Shown here: positions 44,539-53,585 of the stretch, in pieces
Layout: the number at the start of each line of letters is the position of its first letter
Numbering within the stretch: position 1 is the first letter of the stretch
Notes under the pieces: generated by a model
Told to the model about the DNA's origin: nothing
The model's input: the letters and a program-made list of their open reading frames with translations, nothing else
Databases searched by the model: none
Assembly (NCBI GenBank): GCA_965660325.1
Contig: CBFHZL010000004.1
Coordinates: 1-64,000 of the forward strand
Origin: Acidiluteibacter sp965660325
GTDB lineage: Bacteria > Bacteroidota > Bacteroidia > Flavobacteriales_E > Vicingaceae
DNA: 64,000 nt
Direction: 5' to 3'
Made by a program: the position numbers and the translations under genes

Positions 44539-45819
44539 ATGAACTATATCAATACGCTAGCATTTGCACAAGAGCAAGATGCACTCGATCCATTACGATC
44601 ATTCAGAGATGAATTTCACTTCCCCCATTTTAATCCCAACGGCTGTTATTACTTTACAGGAAATAGCTTAGGACTTATGCCTAAAAAGGCAAAAGCTGCC
44701 ATTAATCAAGAGTTAGATGATTGGGCAAAATATGGTGTAGAAGGGCACTTTCATGCAGAAAATCCTTGGGTATCTTACCATGAGATATTTAAAAAAGGGG
44801 CAGCGAAAGTAGTTGGTGCAAAAGAAAGTGAAGTCACCGTAATGAATGGTTTAACGACCAACTTACACTTGATGATGGCGTCGTTTTATCAGCCGAAAGG
44901 CAAACGCCACAAAATTCTGTGCGAGGCGAAAGCATTCCCATCAGATCAATATGCGCTAGAAAGTCAGGTTAAATTCCACGGTTACGATCCTGAAAGTGCC
45001 ATTATTGAAATCGCTCCAAGAGAAGGTGAACACACCATCCATCACGATGATATTTACGAAGCAATTCGGCTTCATGGCGATGAGATTGCGTTAATCATGA
45101 TCGGTGGAGTAAATTACTACACTGGACAGGTTTTCGATATGAAAACCATCACGGAAAAAGGGCACAAAGCGGGCGCTATTGTAGCCTTTGATCTTGCTCA
45201 CGGTGCAGGAAATATTGAATTAAAATTACACGAGTGGGGCGTTGACTTTGCTGCTTGGTGCACCTACAAATACCTCAACTCAGGTCCTGGATCTATTTCA
45301 GGCGTATTTGTACACGAACGACACGCTTTCAATCCTGAACTAAAACGATTTGCAGGTTGGTGGGGAACGCCTTCCGAAGGTCGGTTTAAAATGGCCAAAG
45401 GATTTGTTCCTGCTGAAGGCGCCGATGGATGGCAACTAAGTAATGCGCCTGTTTTATGTATGACTGCGCACAAAATTGCATTAGATTTGTTTGAGGAGGC
45501 AACTCCGGAACGTTTGTTTGAAAAACGCGATGCATTAACTGGGTATTTGGAATTTGTAATTGGAGAGGTTTCAAAAAACAATCCAAATGCCAATTTTGAA
45601 ATCATCACACCAAAGAACAAGAAAGAAAGGGGATCACAAATTTCCATTCTCACACATGGAACGGGGAAAGAATTATTTGATTTTATAACTGAAAAAGGAG
45701 TAATTGCCGACTGGAGAGAGCCTAACGTAATTCGAATGGCACCTGTACCGATGTACAATTCATTCGAAGATGTATACCAGTTTGGAAAATTATTAGACGA
45801 AGGATTAAAGACTTTATAA
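44539..45819 (+). CDS. kynU: Kynureninase
   Basis: PLP enzyme cleaving kynurenine or 3-hydroxykynurenine to (3-hydroxy)anthranilate and alanine. The start at 44539 follows a good ribosome binding site and is preferred over a TTG 21 nt upstream. Diagnostic stretches: YYFTGNSLGLMP (about 37-48), FDLAHGAGN (about 217-225, the PLP aspartate), and WCTYKYLNSGPGS with the Schiff-base lysine K244. The length of 426 residues is normal. It is followed by kmo after 1 nt. With KMO it gives 3-hydroxyanthranilate, a precursor of quinolinate and NAD. Tryptophan dioxygenase and 3-hydroxyanthranilate dioxygenase are not in the window. Confidence 0.95.
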   Translation: MNYINTLAFAQEQDALDPLRSFRDEFHFPHFNPNGCYYFTGNSLGLMPKKAKAAINQELDDWAKYGVEGHFHAENPWVSYHEIFKKGAAKVVGAKESEVTVMNGLTTNLHLMMASFYQPKGKRHKILCEAKAFPSDQYALESQVKFHGYDPESAIIEIAPREGEHTIHHDDIYEAIRLHGDEIALIMIGGVNYYTGQVFDMKTITEKGHKAGAIVAFDLAHGAGNIELKLHEWGVDFAAWCTYKYLNSGPGSISGVFVHERHAFNPELKRFAGWWGTPSEGRFKMAKGFVPAEGADGWQLSNAPVLCMTAHKIALDLFEEATPERLFEKRDALTGYLEFVIGEVSKNNPNANFEIITPKNKKERGSQISILTHGTGKELFDFITEKGVIADWREPNVIRMAPVPMYNSFEDVYQFGKLLDEGLKTL

Positions 45820-45820
45820 T

Positions 45821-47155
45821 ATGGAGAAAATAGCGATTGTAGGAGCAGGATTAGTAGGATCTCTACAGGCCATTTTGATGGCAAAAAAAGGATATCAAGT
45901 CGATGTTTTTGAGCGAAGACCTGATATGCGAAATGTAACGCTAAGCGCAGGCCGATCAATTAACTTGGCTTTATCTGACAGGGGTTGGAAAGCACTAAAA
46001 ATGGCCGGAGTAGATGAAAACATCAAAGAAACGGCTATTCCCATGTATGGTAGAATGATGCATGCTGAAGATGGCACCCTTACCCCGCAAGCTTATGGAA
46101 AAGAAGGACAGGCGATATACTCTGTGAGTAGAGGAGGCTTGAATCAAACCCTGATGAATTTGGCTGATCAATTTGAAAATGTCAACTTCCATTTCAATCA
46201 GGCGTGCAAAAATGTAGATTTAGATTCTAACGAGTTGACCTTCTCTGACACCGAAACTAAGAAAAAGTCGACACATCAACCTGACAGAATATTTGGAACC
46301 GATGGCGCATTTTCGGCTATCAGAGCGCGACTGCAAAAAACACCTCGATTTAACTATTCTCAAACCTACCTAAAACACGGTTATAAAGAATTGAGCATCC
46401 CTGCTAATCCCGATGGTACACACCAAATTGATAAGCACTCACTGCACATTTGGCCAAGAGGTGAATACATGATGATTGCGCTTCCAAATATGGATGGTAG
46501 TTTTACGTGTACGCTATTTTTCCCATTTGAAGGAGAGAACTCTTTCGAGTCCATTAAAACGGCAGACGATGTATTGAATTTTTTCAATAAAACATTTGCG
46601 GACTCTGTGCCGTTAATGCCAAATCTAGTAGAAGAATATTTTGAAAACCCTACTTCTCCGCTTGTGACTGTTAAATGCGAGCCCTGGAACTACAGCGATA
46701 AAATTATATTAATGGGCGATGCCTCTCATGCTATCGTGCCATTTTATGGTCAGGGCATGAACAGTGGCTTTGAAGATTGTTCAGCATTTGCAGAGATGTC
46801 GGCCGACTTTGATGGCAACTGGGAAAAATTATTTGACGAGTTTGCTAAAGAACGCAAGCCCAATGGCGATGCGATTGCAGATTTGGCCATTCAGAACTTT
46901 ATAGAAATGCGCGACAAAGTAGCCGACGAAAGCTTCTTATTACGGAAAAAAATAGAGAAAAAACTTTTCACCAAATACCCTGACAAATGGATGCCACTTT
47001 ACTCTCAAGTGACGTTTAGCCACATCCCTTATGCTACCGCAAATGCACAAGGTAAAAAGCAAGAAAAGGTGATGGATGTAATTATGGCTGACCCTGAAAT
47101 AGAAAAAAAGTGGGACAGTGACGAAATAGAGCAGCACATTTTGAGTTTAATCTAA
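45821..47155 (+). CDS. kmo: Kynurenine 3-monooxygenase
   Basis: FAD-dependent hydroxylase converting kynurenine to 3-hydroxykynurenine with NADPH and O2. The N-terminal Rossmann motif GAGLVGS (8-14), ERRPDMR (about 31-37), the SINLALSDRGW region typical of KMO (about 46-56), and the second FAD motif GDASHAIVPFYGQGMNSGFED (in two blocks near 304-324) are clear. The 444-residue length is normal. It sits 1 nt after kynU and is directly followed by an outer-membrane protein gene with zero spacing. FAD monooxygenases of other substrates are excluded by the kynU pairing. Confidence 0.95.
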   Translation: MEKIAIVGAGLVGSLQAILMAKKGYQVDVFERRPDMRNVTLSAGRSINLALSDRGWKALKMAGVDENIKETAIPMYGRMMHAEDGTLTPQAYGKEGQAIYSVSRGGLNQTLMNLADQFENVNFHFNQACKNVDLDSNELTFSDTETKKKSTHQPDRIFGTDGAFSAIRARLQKTPRFNYSQTYLKHGYKELSIPANPDGTHQIDKHSLHIWPRGEYMMIALPNMDGSFTCTLFFPFEGENSFESIKTADDVLNFFNKTFADSVPLMPNLVEEYFENPTSPLVTVKCEPWNYSDKIILMGDASHAIVPFYGQGMNSGFEDCSAFAEMSADFDGNWEKLFDEFAKERKPNGDAIADLAIQNFIEMRDKVADESFLLRKKIEKKLFTKYPDKWMPLYSQVTFSHIPYATANAQGKKQEKVMDVIMADPEIEKKWDSDEIEQHILSLI

Positions 47156-47962
47156 ATGAAAACTCAATTAGCTGTTGTCGCGTTAATGCTCTCCACACTT
47201 TCATTTGCACAAATGCGAAAAGAAAGAGGAGCAGTTTTTCCGCTCGATAGGGAACTCCGAAATGGAGGTCTTATGATTGCTCCGGGTGTTACCTACTTTT
47301 TAGGAATAAATGAATCGAGCAGTTCTGAAAACGATGGCAATACCTCCATTGTTCGCGAAAGCTCTCCTTCGGGAAAGTTTGGCGGATCATTACAAATCGG
47401 ATGGTTTCACAGCTTCGAAAAGAACCGGATAATTGACTTCCTCGACTTTGGGGTGAGCTATAAACTCCTAAGAGGTCAACTAACTACTAAATTCACAGAA
47501 ACCAACCTCAATAACAACCAAGTGTACGAAGGGGAGTCAGTGTTCGATTTTAATGATTCTCATATCGGGCTGTTTTTTAATGCTACGAAAACCATCCCAT
47601 TAAAGCAGAACATTTTCATGAGCCATTCCCTGGGCTTAAATGTTGATCATCGAGCAATAGAGGGAGGCGAATATTCAGGGGACGACCGCATCTACTTTGT
47701 AGACTATCCACCCATCGACATAGCGCAACTGCATTACAAAATTGGACTTGGAGTTCGGTCCTTTAAAAATTTGCTTTTAATTCCAAGTTTGGAAACGCCA
47801 ATACTTACCTTCTATCCTAGCGATGATTTAAGTCCTAGTTTGGCCTACAGCAAATCAAACTTTCAACCGATACTGTTCAGTCTTCAAATTCTGTTTTTAC
47901 GCGATGACCCTGTGAACTGCAACAATCCTGTTTACAATGGACCCAAATACGAAGTAGATTAG
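47156..47962 (+). CDS. Probable outer-membrane beta-barrel protein in the kyn operon
   Basis: 268 residues. Signal peptide 1-18 ending at SFAQ. The mature region has amphipathic strands with aromatic residues (GVTYFLGI, SLQIGWFHSF, LDFGVSYKLL, FQPILFSLQILFL), consistent with a small barrel of 8-10 strands. The ATG immediately follows the kmo stop, so it is co-translated with the kynurenine genes. I do not recognise a named family, and the C-terminal strand is followed by a short polar tail with two cysteine-free prolines. Linkage to kynurenine metabolism is inferred from position alone. The stop overlaps the convergent hydrolase gene. Confidence 0.62.
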   Translation: MKTQLAVVALMLSTLSFAQMRKERGAVFPLDRELRNGGLMIAPGVTYFLGINESSSSENDGNTSIVRESSPSGKFGGSLQIGWFHSFEKNRIIDFLDFGVSYKLLRGQLTTKFTETNLNNNQVYEGESVFDFNDSHIGLFFNATKTIPLKQNIFMSHSLGLNVDHRAIEGGEYSGDDRIYFVDYPPIDIAQLHYKIGLGVRSFKNLLLIPSLETPILTFYPSDDLSPSLAYSKSNFQPILFSLQILFLRDDPVNCNNPVYNGPKYEVD

Positions 47963-48597
47963 TGAAAAAATGGGTTATTGGCCTTCTCAAATCCGATAGA
48001 TGTTTTAGGCCCATGCCCCGGATAAACCACATATTCGTCGGCTAAGGAAAACAACTTAGTTTCTATGGATTGCAGTAAAGTAGCATGATCTCCTCCTGGA
48101 AGGTCTGTTCTACCAATACTCCCATAGAACAATACATCGCCGCCAATAATATTCTTCTGCTCATGGTCGATGAAAACAATGTGACCGGGTGCGTGACCTG
48201 GAACAAATAAAATATCTAGAACAGCATCTCCAACTTGTATCTGATCGCCTTCGCTGATAAACTTCTTCTCGCCTGCAAATGGAATCACGTTAAAACCATA
48301 CATGGTAGCATAACTTGGAACAGCCTCCAAAACAGGCAGATCTAATTCATGAAACTGTGCAGGAAGGTTAAACTTATCTGCAATAAAATTTAGCCCTAAT
48401 ACATGATCTACGTGACAATGCGTATTAATTAACTGTTCTACCTGAAGCCCTTCTTGTTCAATAAAACTAATTAATTCACGTTCTTCTGAAGCATTAGAAC
48501 AACCTGGATCGACTATAGCTGCTGATTTTGTTTCATCATACAAAATATAGGTATTCTCTTGAAATGCATTGAAAGTAAACTGCTTAATCGACAACAT
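47959..48597 (-). CDS. Metallo-beta-lactamase-fold hydrolase, glyoxalase II-like
   Basis: 212 residues from the ATG at 48597; an extended reading to 48690 adds 31 codons without homology-like character. The metal-binding motif HxHxDH is THCHVDH (H60, H62, D64, H65), followed by a later histidine in GHAPGH and an aspartate in GGDVLF, and a last histidine in YPGHGP. These are the zinc ligands of the hydroxyacylglutathione hydrolase-like group. Substrate unknown (thioester or acyl-thiol is typical). No signal peptide. A -7 element lies 22 nt upstream. It converges with the OMP gene of the kyn operon with a 4-nt overlap. Confidence 0.88.
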   Translation of the reverse strand: MLSIKQFTFNAFQENTYILYDETKSAAIVDPGCSNASEERELISFIEQEGLQVEQLINTHCHVDHVLGLNFIADKFNLPAQFHELDLPVLEAVPSYATMYGFNVIPFAGEKKFISEGDQIQVGDAVLDILFVPGHAPGHIVFIDHEQKNIIGGDVLFYGSIGRTDLPGGDHATLLQSIETKLFSLADEYVVYPGHGPKTSIGFEKANNPFFH

Positions 48598-48619
48598 TGT
48601 TTCTAATTTTAATGTTGCA

Positions 48620-48627
48620 CAAATATA
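48620..48627 (-). promoter_or_regulatory. -7 promoter element for the MBL-fold hydrolase
   Basis: TATATTTG on the minus strand matches TAnnTTTG and ends 22 nt before the ATG at 48597, which supports that start over the upstream in-frame ATG at 48690. Confidence 0.5.
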
Positions 48628-48665
48628 ACGGTTACCGCAGATTTTAGTTAATTTTATAGGTCTAT

Positions 48666-51600
48666 ATGCATAAATTCTTTTTCCATTCATTTATCAAAAA
48701 TAACTTTAGCTACCTCTTACTGGTAGCAGTTACCTTTTGCTCTTCTTCCGCAGTAGCGCAATTCTACACTGGAAGTAATATTGAGTTTGGAAAAAACAGG
48801 GTTCAGTATGAAAATTTTGAATGGAAATTTTACCGTTTTGATAAATACGAAACCTACTTCTACACAGGTGGTCAAGAAATAGCCGAGCACACCGCAGAAT
48901 ATGCACACACCAAAATAGCTGAGCAAGAAAAGTTTTTCGATTACTATTTAGATGAGCGTATACAGTTTGTTATTTACAATAAGCATTCTGATTTTAAACA
49001 AAGTAACATCGGCATCGGCGCAGATGAAACATACAGTATTGGCGGAGTAACTCGAATCGTTGGTTCTAAGGTGTTTCTATACTTTGAGGGCGATTATACC
49101 AAACTGAATCAACAAATAGATGCGGGAATTACCGAAGTATTGATTTATCAAATGATGTATGGTGGCAGCTGGAAAGAAATGATTAAAAACTCCGCCCTAT
49201 TGACCATTCCTAGCTGGTACGTAAAAGGACTAGTTTCTTACCTTACCTATGGAAATGATCCTGATATTATTAATCTAATAAAGGTTGGGATTGAGCAAAA
49301 TAAATACGAGAAGTTTAATCGCCTTGATGAACGAGACGCAACCTTGGCGAGTCATGCCATGTGGACATTTATTGCAGAAAAGTACGATCCTAAAACCATC
49401 AGCAATATCTTGTACCTTACCAGAGTAACCCGAGATGTAGAAGATGGCTTGCTGTATTCCATCGGAGTTTCGTTTGAGAGCATCACAGCCGACTGGACTA
49501 CTTTTTTCAGGGAGAAATTTATGGAAATTGGCAACGAAAGCTATACAGATAACCATACTCCCATCGATTTAAAAATTAGAAAAAATAGAGTGTATGAGCA
49601 GTTTAAACTTAGTCCTAGTGGCAACAAAGCAGCTTTTACCACCAATCAGCGAGGACAGTATAAATTATACCTATACGACAAACAGACCGGTAAAAAGAGA
49701 CGTATTTTTAAAGATGAGCATAAACTCGACCGAATCGTTGATTACTCCTACCCTATTTTGGAATGGCATCCAACCGGTAAACTGTTGACCTTTTTTGTTG
49801 AAGAAAAAGGGGAGCTGCAGCTTTACACTTACGATGTTGAAGAAGAGGAACTGTATCGAAAAAATATATTCAACTTGGAGAAAGTGCTGAGTTATGACTA
49901 TGCCCCAGATGGAAAAACAATGGTCTTATCAGCTGTTTTTAGAGGACAAACAGACTTGTATATATACCGAATTGGAGGAAACACACAAAAGAAAATCACC
50001 GATGATGTGTTTGATGATCTTGATCCAGTTTTTGTAGAAAACGGAAAAGCGATTGCGTTTGCTAGTAATCGCAAAAATGATAGTTTAAGTCCTACGCAAA
50101 TTGAGTTCAGCGACCTGCAATACAAGAATGACATATTTGTTTTGGACCATCTTTCGGACGAACCTAAGTTAAGGAGAGTAACCAACACAGAGAAGCAATC
50201 GGAAATGCAGCCCATTCGATACAAAGGCAATATTGCTTACTTGGGACTAGAAAATGCCATTTATCAGCGAAAAGTAGCCCAGTTCGACAGTTCGGTAAGT
50301 AGAATTGACACGATTATTCATTATGATTATTTCTACAATGAAATTGAAAGTACGGAAAATAATCGCTCCATCTCAGAGCACAACAGCACTCAAAACAGTG
50401 CGAAAGTAAGTGAAGTTGTATTTACAAAAGAGAAATATTACTTGGTTGACAATGCAACCAATCGCAACAAGCAAGCGGCTTCAAGAACAAAAAAGTCATC
50501 TCAAAAAAAACGAAGTAAATCAGAGGAACAATCGCCTTCTCCAAAGGAAAAACAACTGATATTAAAGAGCAAACCAATTGAGCAATCGAAAAAAAGTGAG
50601 CAACTGATCAAGGAATATACCTTTAACAAAGAGCCTAAAGAAGCTATTAAGAAAACTACACGACCTAGAAAGTCAACGGTTATTACTACATTGGAGCCTA
50701 AAGATCAATCCAAACCATTTGGACTAACTAATCAACGAAATTATAACCTGAACTTTAGAATTGATAACTCTGCGTTGCAGCTCAACAATTCTTTTTTAAA
50801 TGGACAGTATCAGGTATTTACAGGAAGGCCCTACAACAATCCCGGGTTAGGTCTTGCTTTACAATATGGTATCGTGGATTTATTAGAGGACTACAGAGTG
50901 TATGGTGGCTTTCGCTTCGCAGGAGAAACTAAAGAAGTTTTATTCGGTTTTCAAGACCGTAAAAAGCGACTAGACAAAGAGTACCTGTTGAGCTACACCC
51001 GCCAACGAGACGAAAGTTCGGCATTGCTAAGTAACTTAAACACAATTAGAGGGGTATACTCATTGATTTATCCTTTCAGTGAAATAACTAGTATCCGTGG
51101 AACATTCTCCTTACGAAATGATCGAAGTGTACCACTTTCTACCTCTCAAAATGCATTAGAAACGGAAATCAATAACCGCACATGGGGAAGCGCCAAGGTT
51201 GCTTATGTGTTTGATAATACCAGAAACGTGGCACTTAACATTAAGTACGGTACCCGAATGAAGTTTTTTGGGGAGTATTATTACAAGCTTTTTGATGATA
51301 ACACGGAAGCAGAAGGCGAAAACTTGGGTGTTGTTGGTTTCGACATGCGACACTATCAAAAGATTAGTCGACAGTTAATTTTTGTGACACGATTGGCCGG
51401 TAGTTCTTCTTTTGGAAACAATAAATTGATTTACTACATGGGCGGTGTAGATGAGTGGTGGAATGTTTCAGACAATTTCAGAGATACAAAAATTGACCGA
51501 TCTCAGAACTATAGTTTTCAGACGATTGCTACCAACATGAGAGGTCACCTGCAGAATGCAAAGAATGGGAATAACTTTGTAGTTGCCAACGCTGAGCTCC

Positions 51601-51932
51601 GATTTCCTGTGTTTTCTTACTTCATCCGCAAACCGATACAGTCGGATTTTGTACGAAACTTTCAGCTCATAGGATTTGGTGATGCCGGAACTGCATGGGT
51701 AGGAAATAATCCATTTGAAGATAAAAACCCTTCGAGCACAGAAGAAATTGATAACTATCCTTTTTCGATTGACGTTTATAACCTCAACGAACCAATTATC
51801 GGAGGTTTTGGATTTGGATTGAGAAGTACCCTATTGGGTTACTTCGTAAGAGTAGATTGGGCATGGGGAGTAGAAAACAGAACAATATTGCCAGACAATG
51901 TATTTTATCTTTCACTAAGTTTAGACATTTAA
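48666..51932 (+). CDS. Pseudo-peptidase, TolB-like propeller and outer-membrane barrel protein
   Basis: 1088-residue secreted protein of unknown function. Signal peptide 1-32. Residues ~60-260 resemble the gluzincin (peptidase MA-like) fold, but the HExxH position reads TEVLI (156-160) and the following IPSWYVKGL has lysine (K187) where the third zinc ligand usually lies. Residues ~300-560 form a PD40/TolB-like beta-propeller (repeats such as KLSPSGNKAAFTTN, LSYDYAPDGKTMVLSA). A Lys/Ser/Glu linker (~600-700) leads to a C-terminal domain ending FYLSLSLDI, like an Omp85/BamA-type barrel. The stop overlaps the TauE-like start (TAATG). Confidence 0.8.
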   Translation: MHKFFFHSFIKNNFSYLLLVAVTFCSSSAVAQFYTGSNIEFGKNRVQYENFEWKFYRFDKYETYFYTGGQEIAEHTAEYAHTKIAEQEKFFDYYLDERIQFVIYNKHSDFKQSNIGIGADETYSIGGVTRIVGSKVFLYFEGDYTKLNQQIDAGITEVLIYQMMYGGSWKEMIKNSALLTIPSWYVKGLVSYLTYGNDPDIINLIKVGIEQNKYEKFNRLDERDATLASHAMWTFIAEKYDPKTISNILYLTRVTRDVEDGLLYSIGVSFESITADWTTFFREKFMEIGNESYTDNHTPIDLKIRKNRVYEQFKLSPSGNKAAFTTNQRGQYKLYLYDKQTGKKRRIFKDEHKLDRIVDYSYPILEWHPTGKLLTFFVEEKGELQLYTYDVEEEELYRKNIFNLEKVLSYDYAPDGKTMVLSAVFRGQTDLYIYRIGGNTQKKITDDVFDDLDPVFVENGKAIAFASNRKNDSLSPTQIEFSDLQYKNDIFVLDHLSDEPKLRRVTNTEKQSEMQPIRYKGNIAYLGLENAIYQRKVAQFDSSVSRIDTIIHYDYFYNEIESTENNRSISEHNSTQNSAKVSEVVFTKEKYYLVDNATNRNKQAASRTKKSSQKKRSKSEEQSPSPKEKQLILKSKPIEQSKKSEQLIKEYTFNKEPKEAIKKTTRPRKSTVITTLEPKDQSKPFGLTNQRNYNLNFRIDNSALQLNNSFLNGQYQVFTGRPYNNPGLGLALQYGIVDLLEDYRVYGGFRFAGETKEVLFGFQDRKKRLDKEYLLSYTRQRDESSALLSNLNTIRGVYSLIYPFSEITSIRGTFSLRNDRSVPLSTSQNALETEINNRTWGSAKVAYVFDNTRNVALNIKYGTRMKFFGEYYYKLFDDNTEAEGENLGVVGFDMRHYQKISRQLIFVTRLAGSSSFGNNKLIYYMGGVDEWWNVSDNFRDTKIDRSQNYSFQTIATNMRGHLQNAKNGNNFVVANAELRFPVFSYFIRKPIQSDFVRNFQLIGFGDAGTAWVGNNPFEDKNPSSTEEIDNYPFSIDVYNLNEPIIGGFGFGLRSTLLGYFVRVDWAWGVENRTILPDNVFYLSLSLDI

Positions 51933-52306
51933 TGGCCACACAAACACTAATCATTCTATTATTAATTGGCTTAGCTGGTGGTATTTTAAGCGGTTTAGTT
52001 GGCATCGGTGGAGGAATAATTGTAGTTCCAGCCCTAGTCTATTTTCTCGGCTTTTCACAAGCTACAGCCCAAGGCACCAGTCTAGGTATGATGCTACCTC
52101 CCATTGGTATATTAGCAGCATATAATTATTACAAAGCAGGAAGCCTTGATATGAAATATGCCCTTATTTTAGGACTTGCCTTTATCATAGGTGGATTCAT
52201 CGGGTCCAAAGTTTCACTTGGTTTCATTAGTGAAGCCAACCTTAAAAAACTCTTCGGCAGCTTTATGCTGATTGCAGCAATTAAAATGATCTTTTTCTCC
52301 AAATAA
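51932..52306 (+). CDS. Half-size TauE/SafE (TSUP) family membrane protein
   Basis: 124 residues from the ATG at 51932 that overlaps the previous stop (TAATG). Four membrane helices cover one TSUP repeat, with the signature GLVGIGGGIIVVPAL (about 21-35) and ATAQGTSLGMMLPP near 45-58. Full TauE/SafE proteins are ~250 residues with two repeats, so this protein must dimerise to form a transporter. The substrate (organosulfur compounds, sulfite or other anions) is unknown. It lies between the propeller/barrel gene and the M20 peptidase gene. Confidence 0.85.
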   Translation: MATQTLIILLLIGLAGGILSGLVGIGGGIIVVPALVYFLGFSQATAQGTSLGMMLPPIGILAAYNYYKAGSLDMKYALILGLAFIIGGFIGSKVSLGFISEANLKKLFGSFMLIAAIKMIFFSK

Positions 52307-52315
52307 GCACTTTTT

Positions 52316-53509
52316 ATGGATTTCGTTTCTATCATCAAGCAAAAATCAGCAGACTACTTTTTGGAAATACAAGCCATACGGCAGCACATTCATGCACATC
52401 CAGAGTTGTCGTTTGAAGAAGTGGAAACAGCTAAATTTATAGCAGACAAACTCACAGAATACGGGATTCCCTATAAGGCAGGTGTGGCTGGAACAGGAAT
52501 AGTAGGCTACATCGAAGGCAAGAATCCAGCTTCCAAGACCATAGCACTACGCGCGGATATGGATGCACTCCCAATTACTGAAAAGAACGATGTAGTGTAT
52601 AAATCTTCGAAAGAAGGAATTATGCATGCGTGCGGTCATGATGTGCACACTGCTTGCTTACTCGGAGCTGCTAAAATACTGCAAGAACTGCGCAACGAAT
52701 TGGAAGGAAAGATTCAGTTGATCTTTCAACCAGGTGAGGAGAAACTGCCAGGTGGGGCCTCGTTAATGATCAAAGAAGGCGTATTAAGCGATACTACTTT
52801 AAAAGGAATTGTGGGTCAGCATGTATATCCAGAATTAGAAGTAGGTAAAGTAGGTCTAAGAAGTGGCATGTATATGGCTAGTGCCGATGAAATTTATGTA
52901 AAAGTGATCGGCAAAGGCGGCCATGCTGCACTGCCGCAGCACACAGTAGATGCTGTACTTATGGCTTCTAATATTGTAGTGAGTTTACAACAACTTGTGA
53001 GTAGAAATGCTCCACCTACCGTCCCAACTGTGCTTAGTTTTGGTAAAATTGAGGGTAAAGGAGCAACTAACGTTTTACCTGATGTGGTGACGCTAGAAGG
53101 AACCTTCAGAACGATGGACGAAGAGTGGCGGGCTGTAGCACACAAAAAAATGATACAGTTAGCGGAACAAATTGCCATAGGAATGGGTGGAACTTGCGAA
53201 TTTGAAGTTCGAAAAGGATATCCTTTTTTAACCAATGACGCACACATGACATCAACCGCATATCAAGCAGCAACCGATTACTTAGGAGCAGAAAATGTCA
53301 TTGATTTAGACTTGAGAATGACTGCGGAAGACTTCTCCTTTTACACCCATCATACCAAAGGCTGTTTTTACCGATTAGGAACAGGAAACAAATCAAAAGG
53401 TATCACACACAAAGTACACAATGCGCAATTTGATATTGACGAAGAGGCATTGAAAATTGGCATGGGTTTACTCGCCTATCAGGCCATTTGTCAGCTGAAA
53501 AAAGCGTAA
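52316..53509 (+). CDS. M20 family N-acyl-amino-acid amidohydrolase
   Basis: 397-residue cytoplasmic metallohydrolase of the M20D group (hippurate hydrolase, N-acetyl-L,L-diaminopimelate deacetylase, IAA-amino acid hydrolase). Metal-binding MHACGHDVH (C106, H108, H111), the catalytic acid in QPGEEKLPGG (E141, E142), and a C-terminal ADFSF histidine region near 345 are present, with the lid domain in the middle (about 185-295). No signal peptide. The preferred substrate cannot be deduced from sequence. Gap to the TauE-like gene is 9 nt, so it is likely co-transcribed. Confidence 0.9.
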   Translation: MDFVSIIKQKSADYFLEIQAIRQHIHAHPELSFEEVETAKFIADKLTEYGIPYKAGVAGTGIVGYIEGKNPASKTIALRADMDALPITEKNDVVYKSSKEGIMHACGHDVHTACLLGAAKILQELRNELEGKIQLIFQPGEEKLPGGASLMIKEGVLSDTTLKGIVGQHVYPELEVGKVGLRSGMYMASADEIYVKVIGKGGHAALPQHTVDAVLMASNIVVSLQQLVSRNAPPTVPTVLSFGKIEGKGATNVLPDVVTLEGTFRTMDEEWRAVAHKKMIQLAEQIAIGMGGTCEFEVRKGYPFLTNDAHMTSTAYQAATDYLGAENVIDLDLRMTAEDFSFYTHHTKGCFYRLGTGNKSKGITHKVHNAQFDIDEEALKIGMGLLAYQAICQLKKA

Positions 53510-53532
53510 TGAATCTGTTGAACCGCTAAAAC

Positions 53533-53564
53533 AAAAAAGCCGCCTCGATGTACCGAAGCGGCTT
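53533..53564 (-). terminator. Terminator of the coiled-coil lipoprotein gene
   Basis: Stem AAGCCGC (53537-53543) with GCGGCTT (53558-53564), extended inward with one mismatch. Six T follow on the minus strand. It may also serve the M20 gene on plus, though the T run there is poor. Confidence 0.82.
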
Positions 53565-53585
53565 CATTACTGCGAAAAGTATCGT

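Noticed and set aside
45264..45959. 231-codon open frame antisense to kynU and kmo
   Set aside because: It lies on the opposite strand of two well-supported genes, its protein has no recognisable motif and its composition is a by-product of their codon use.
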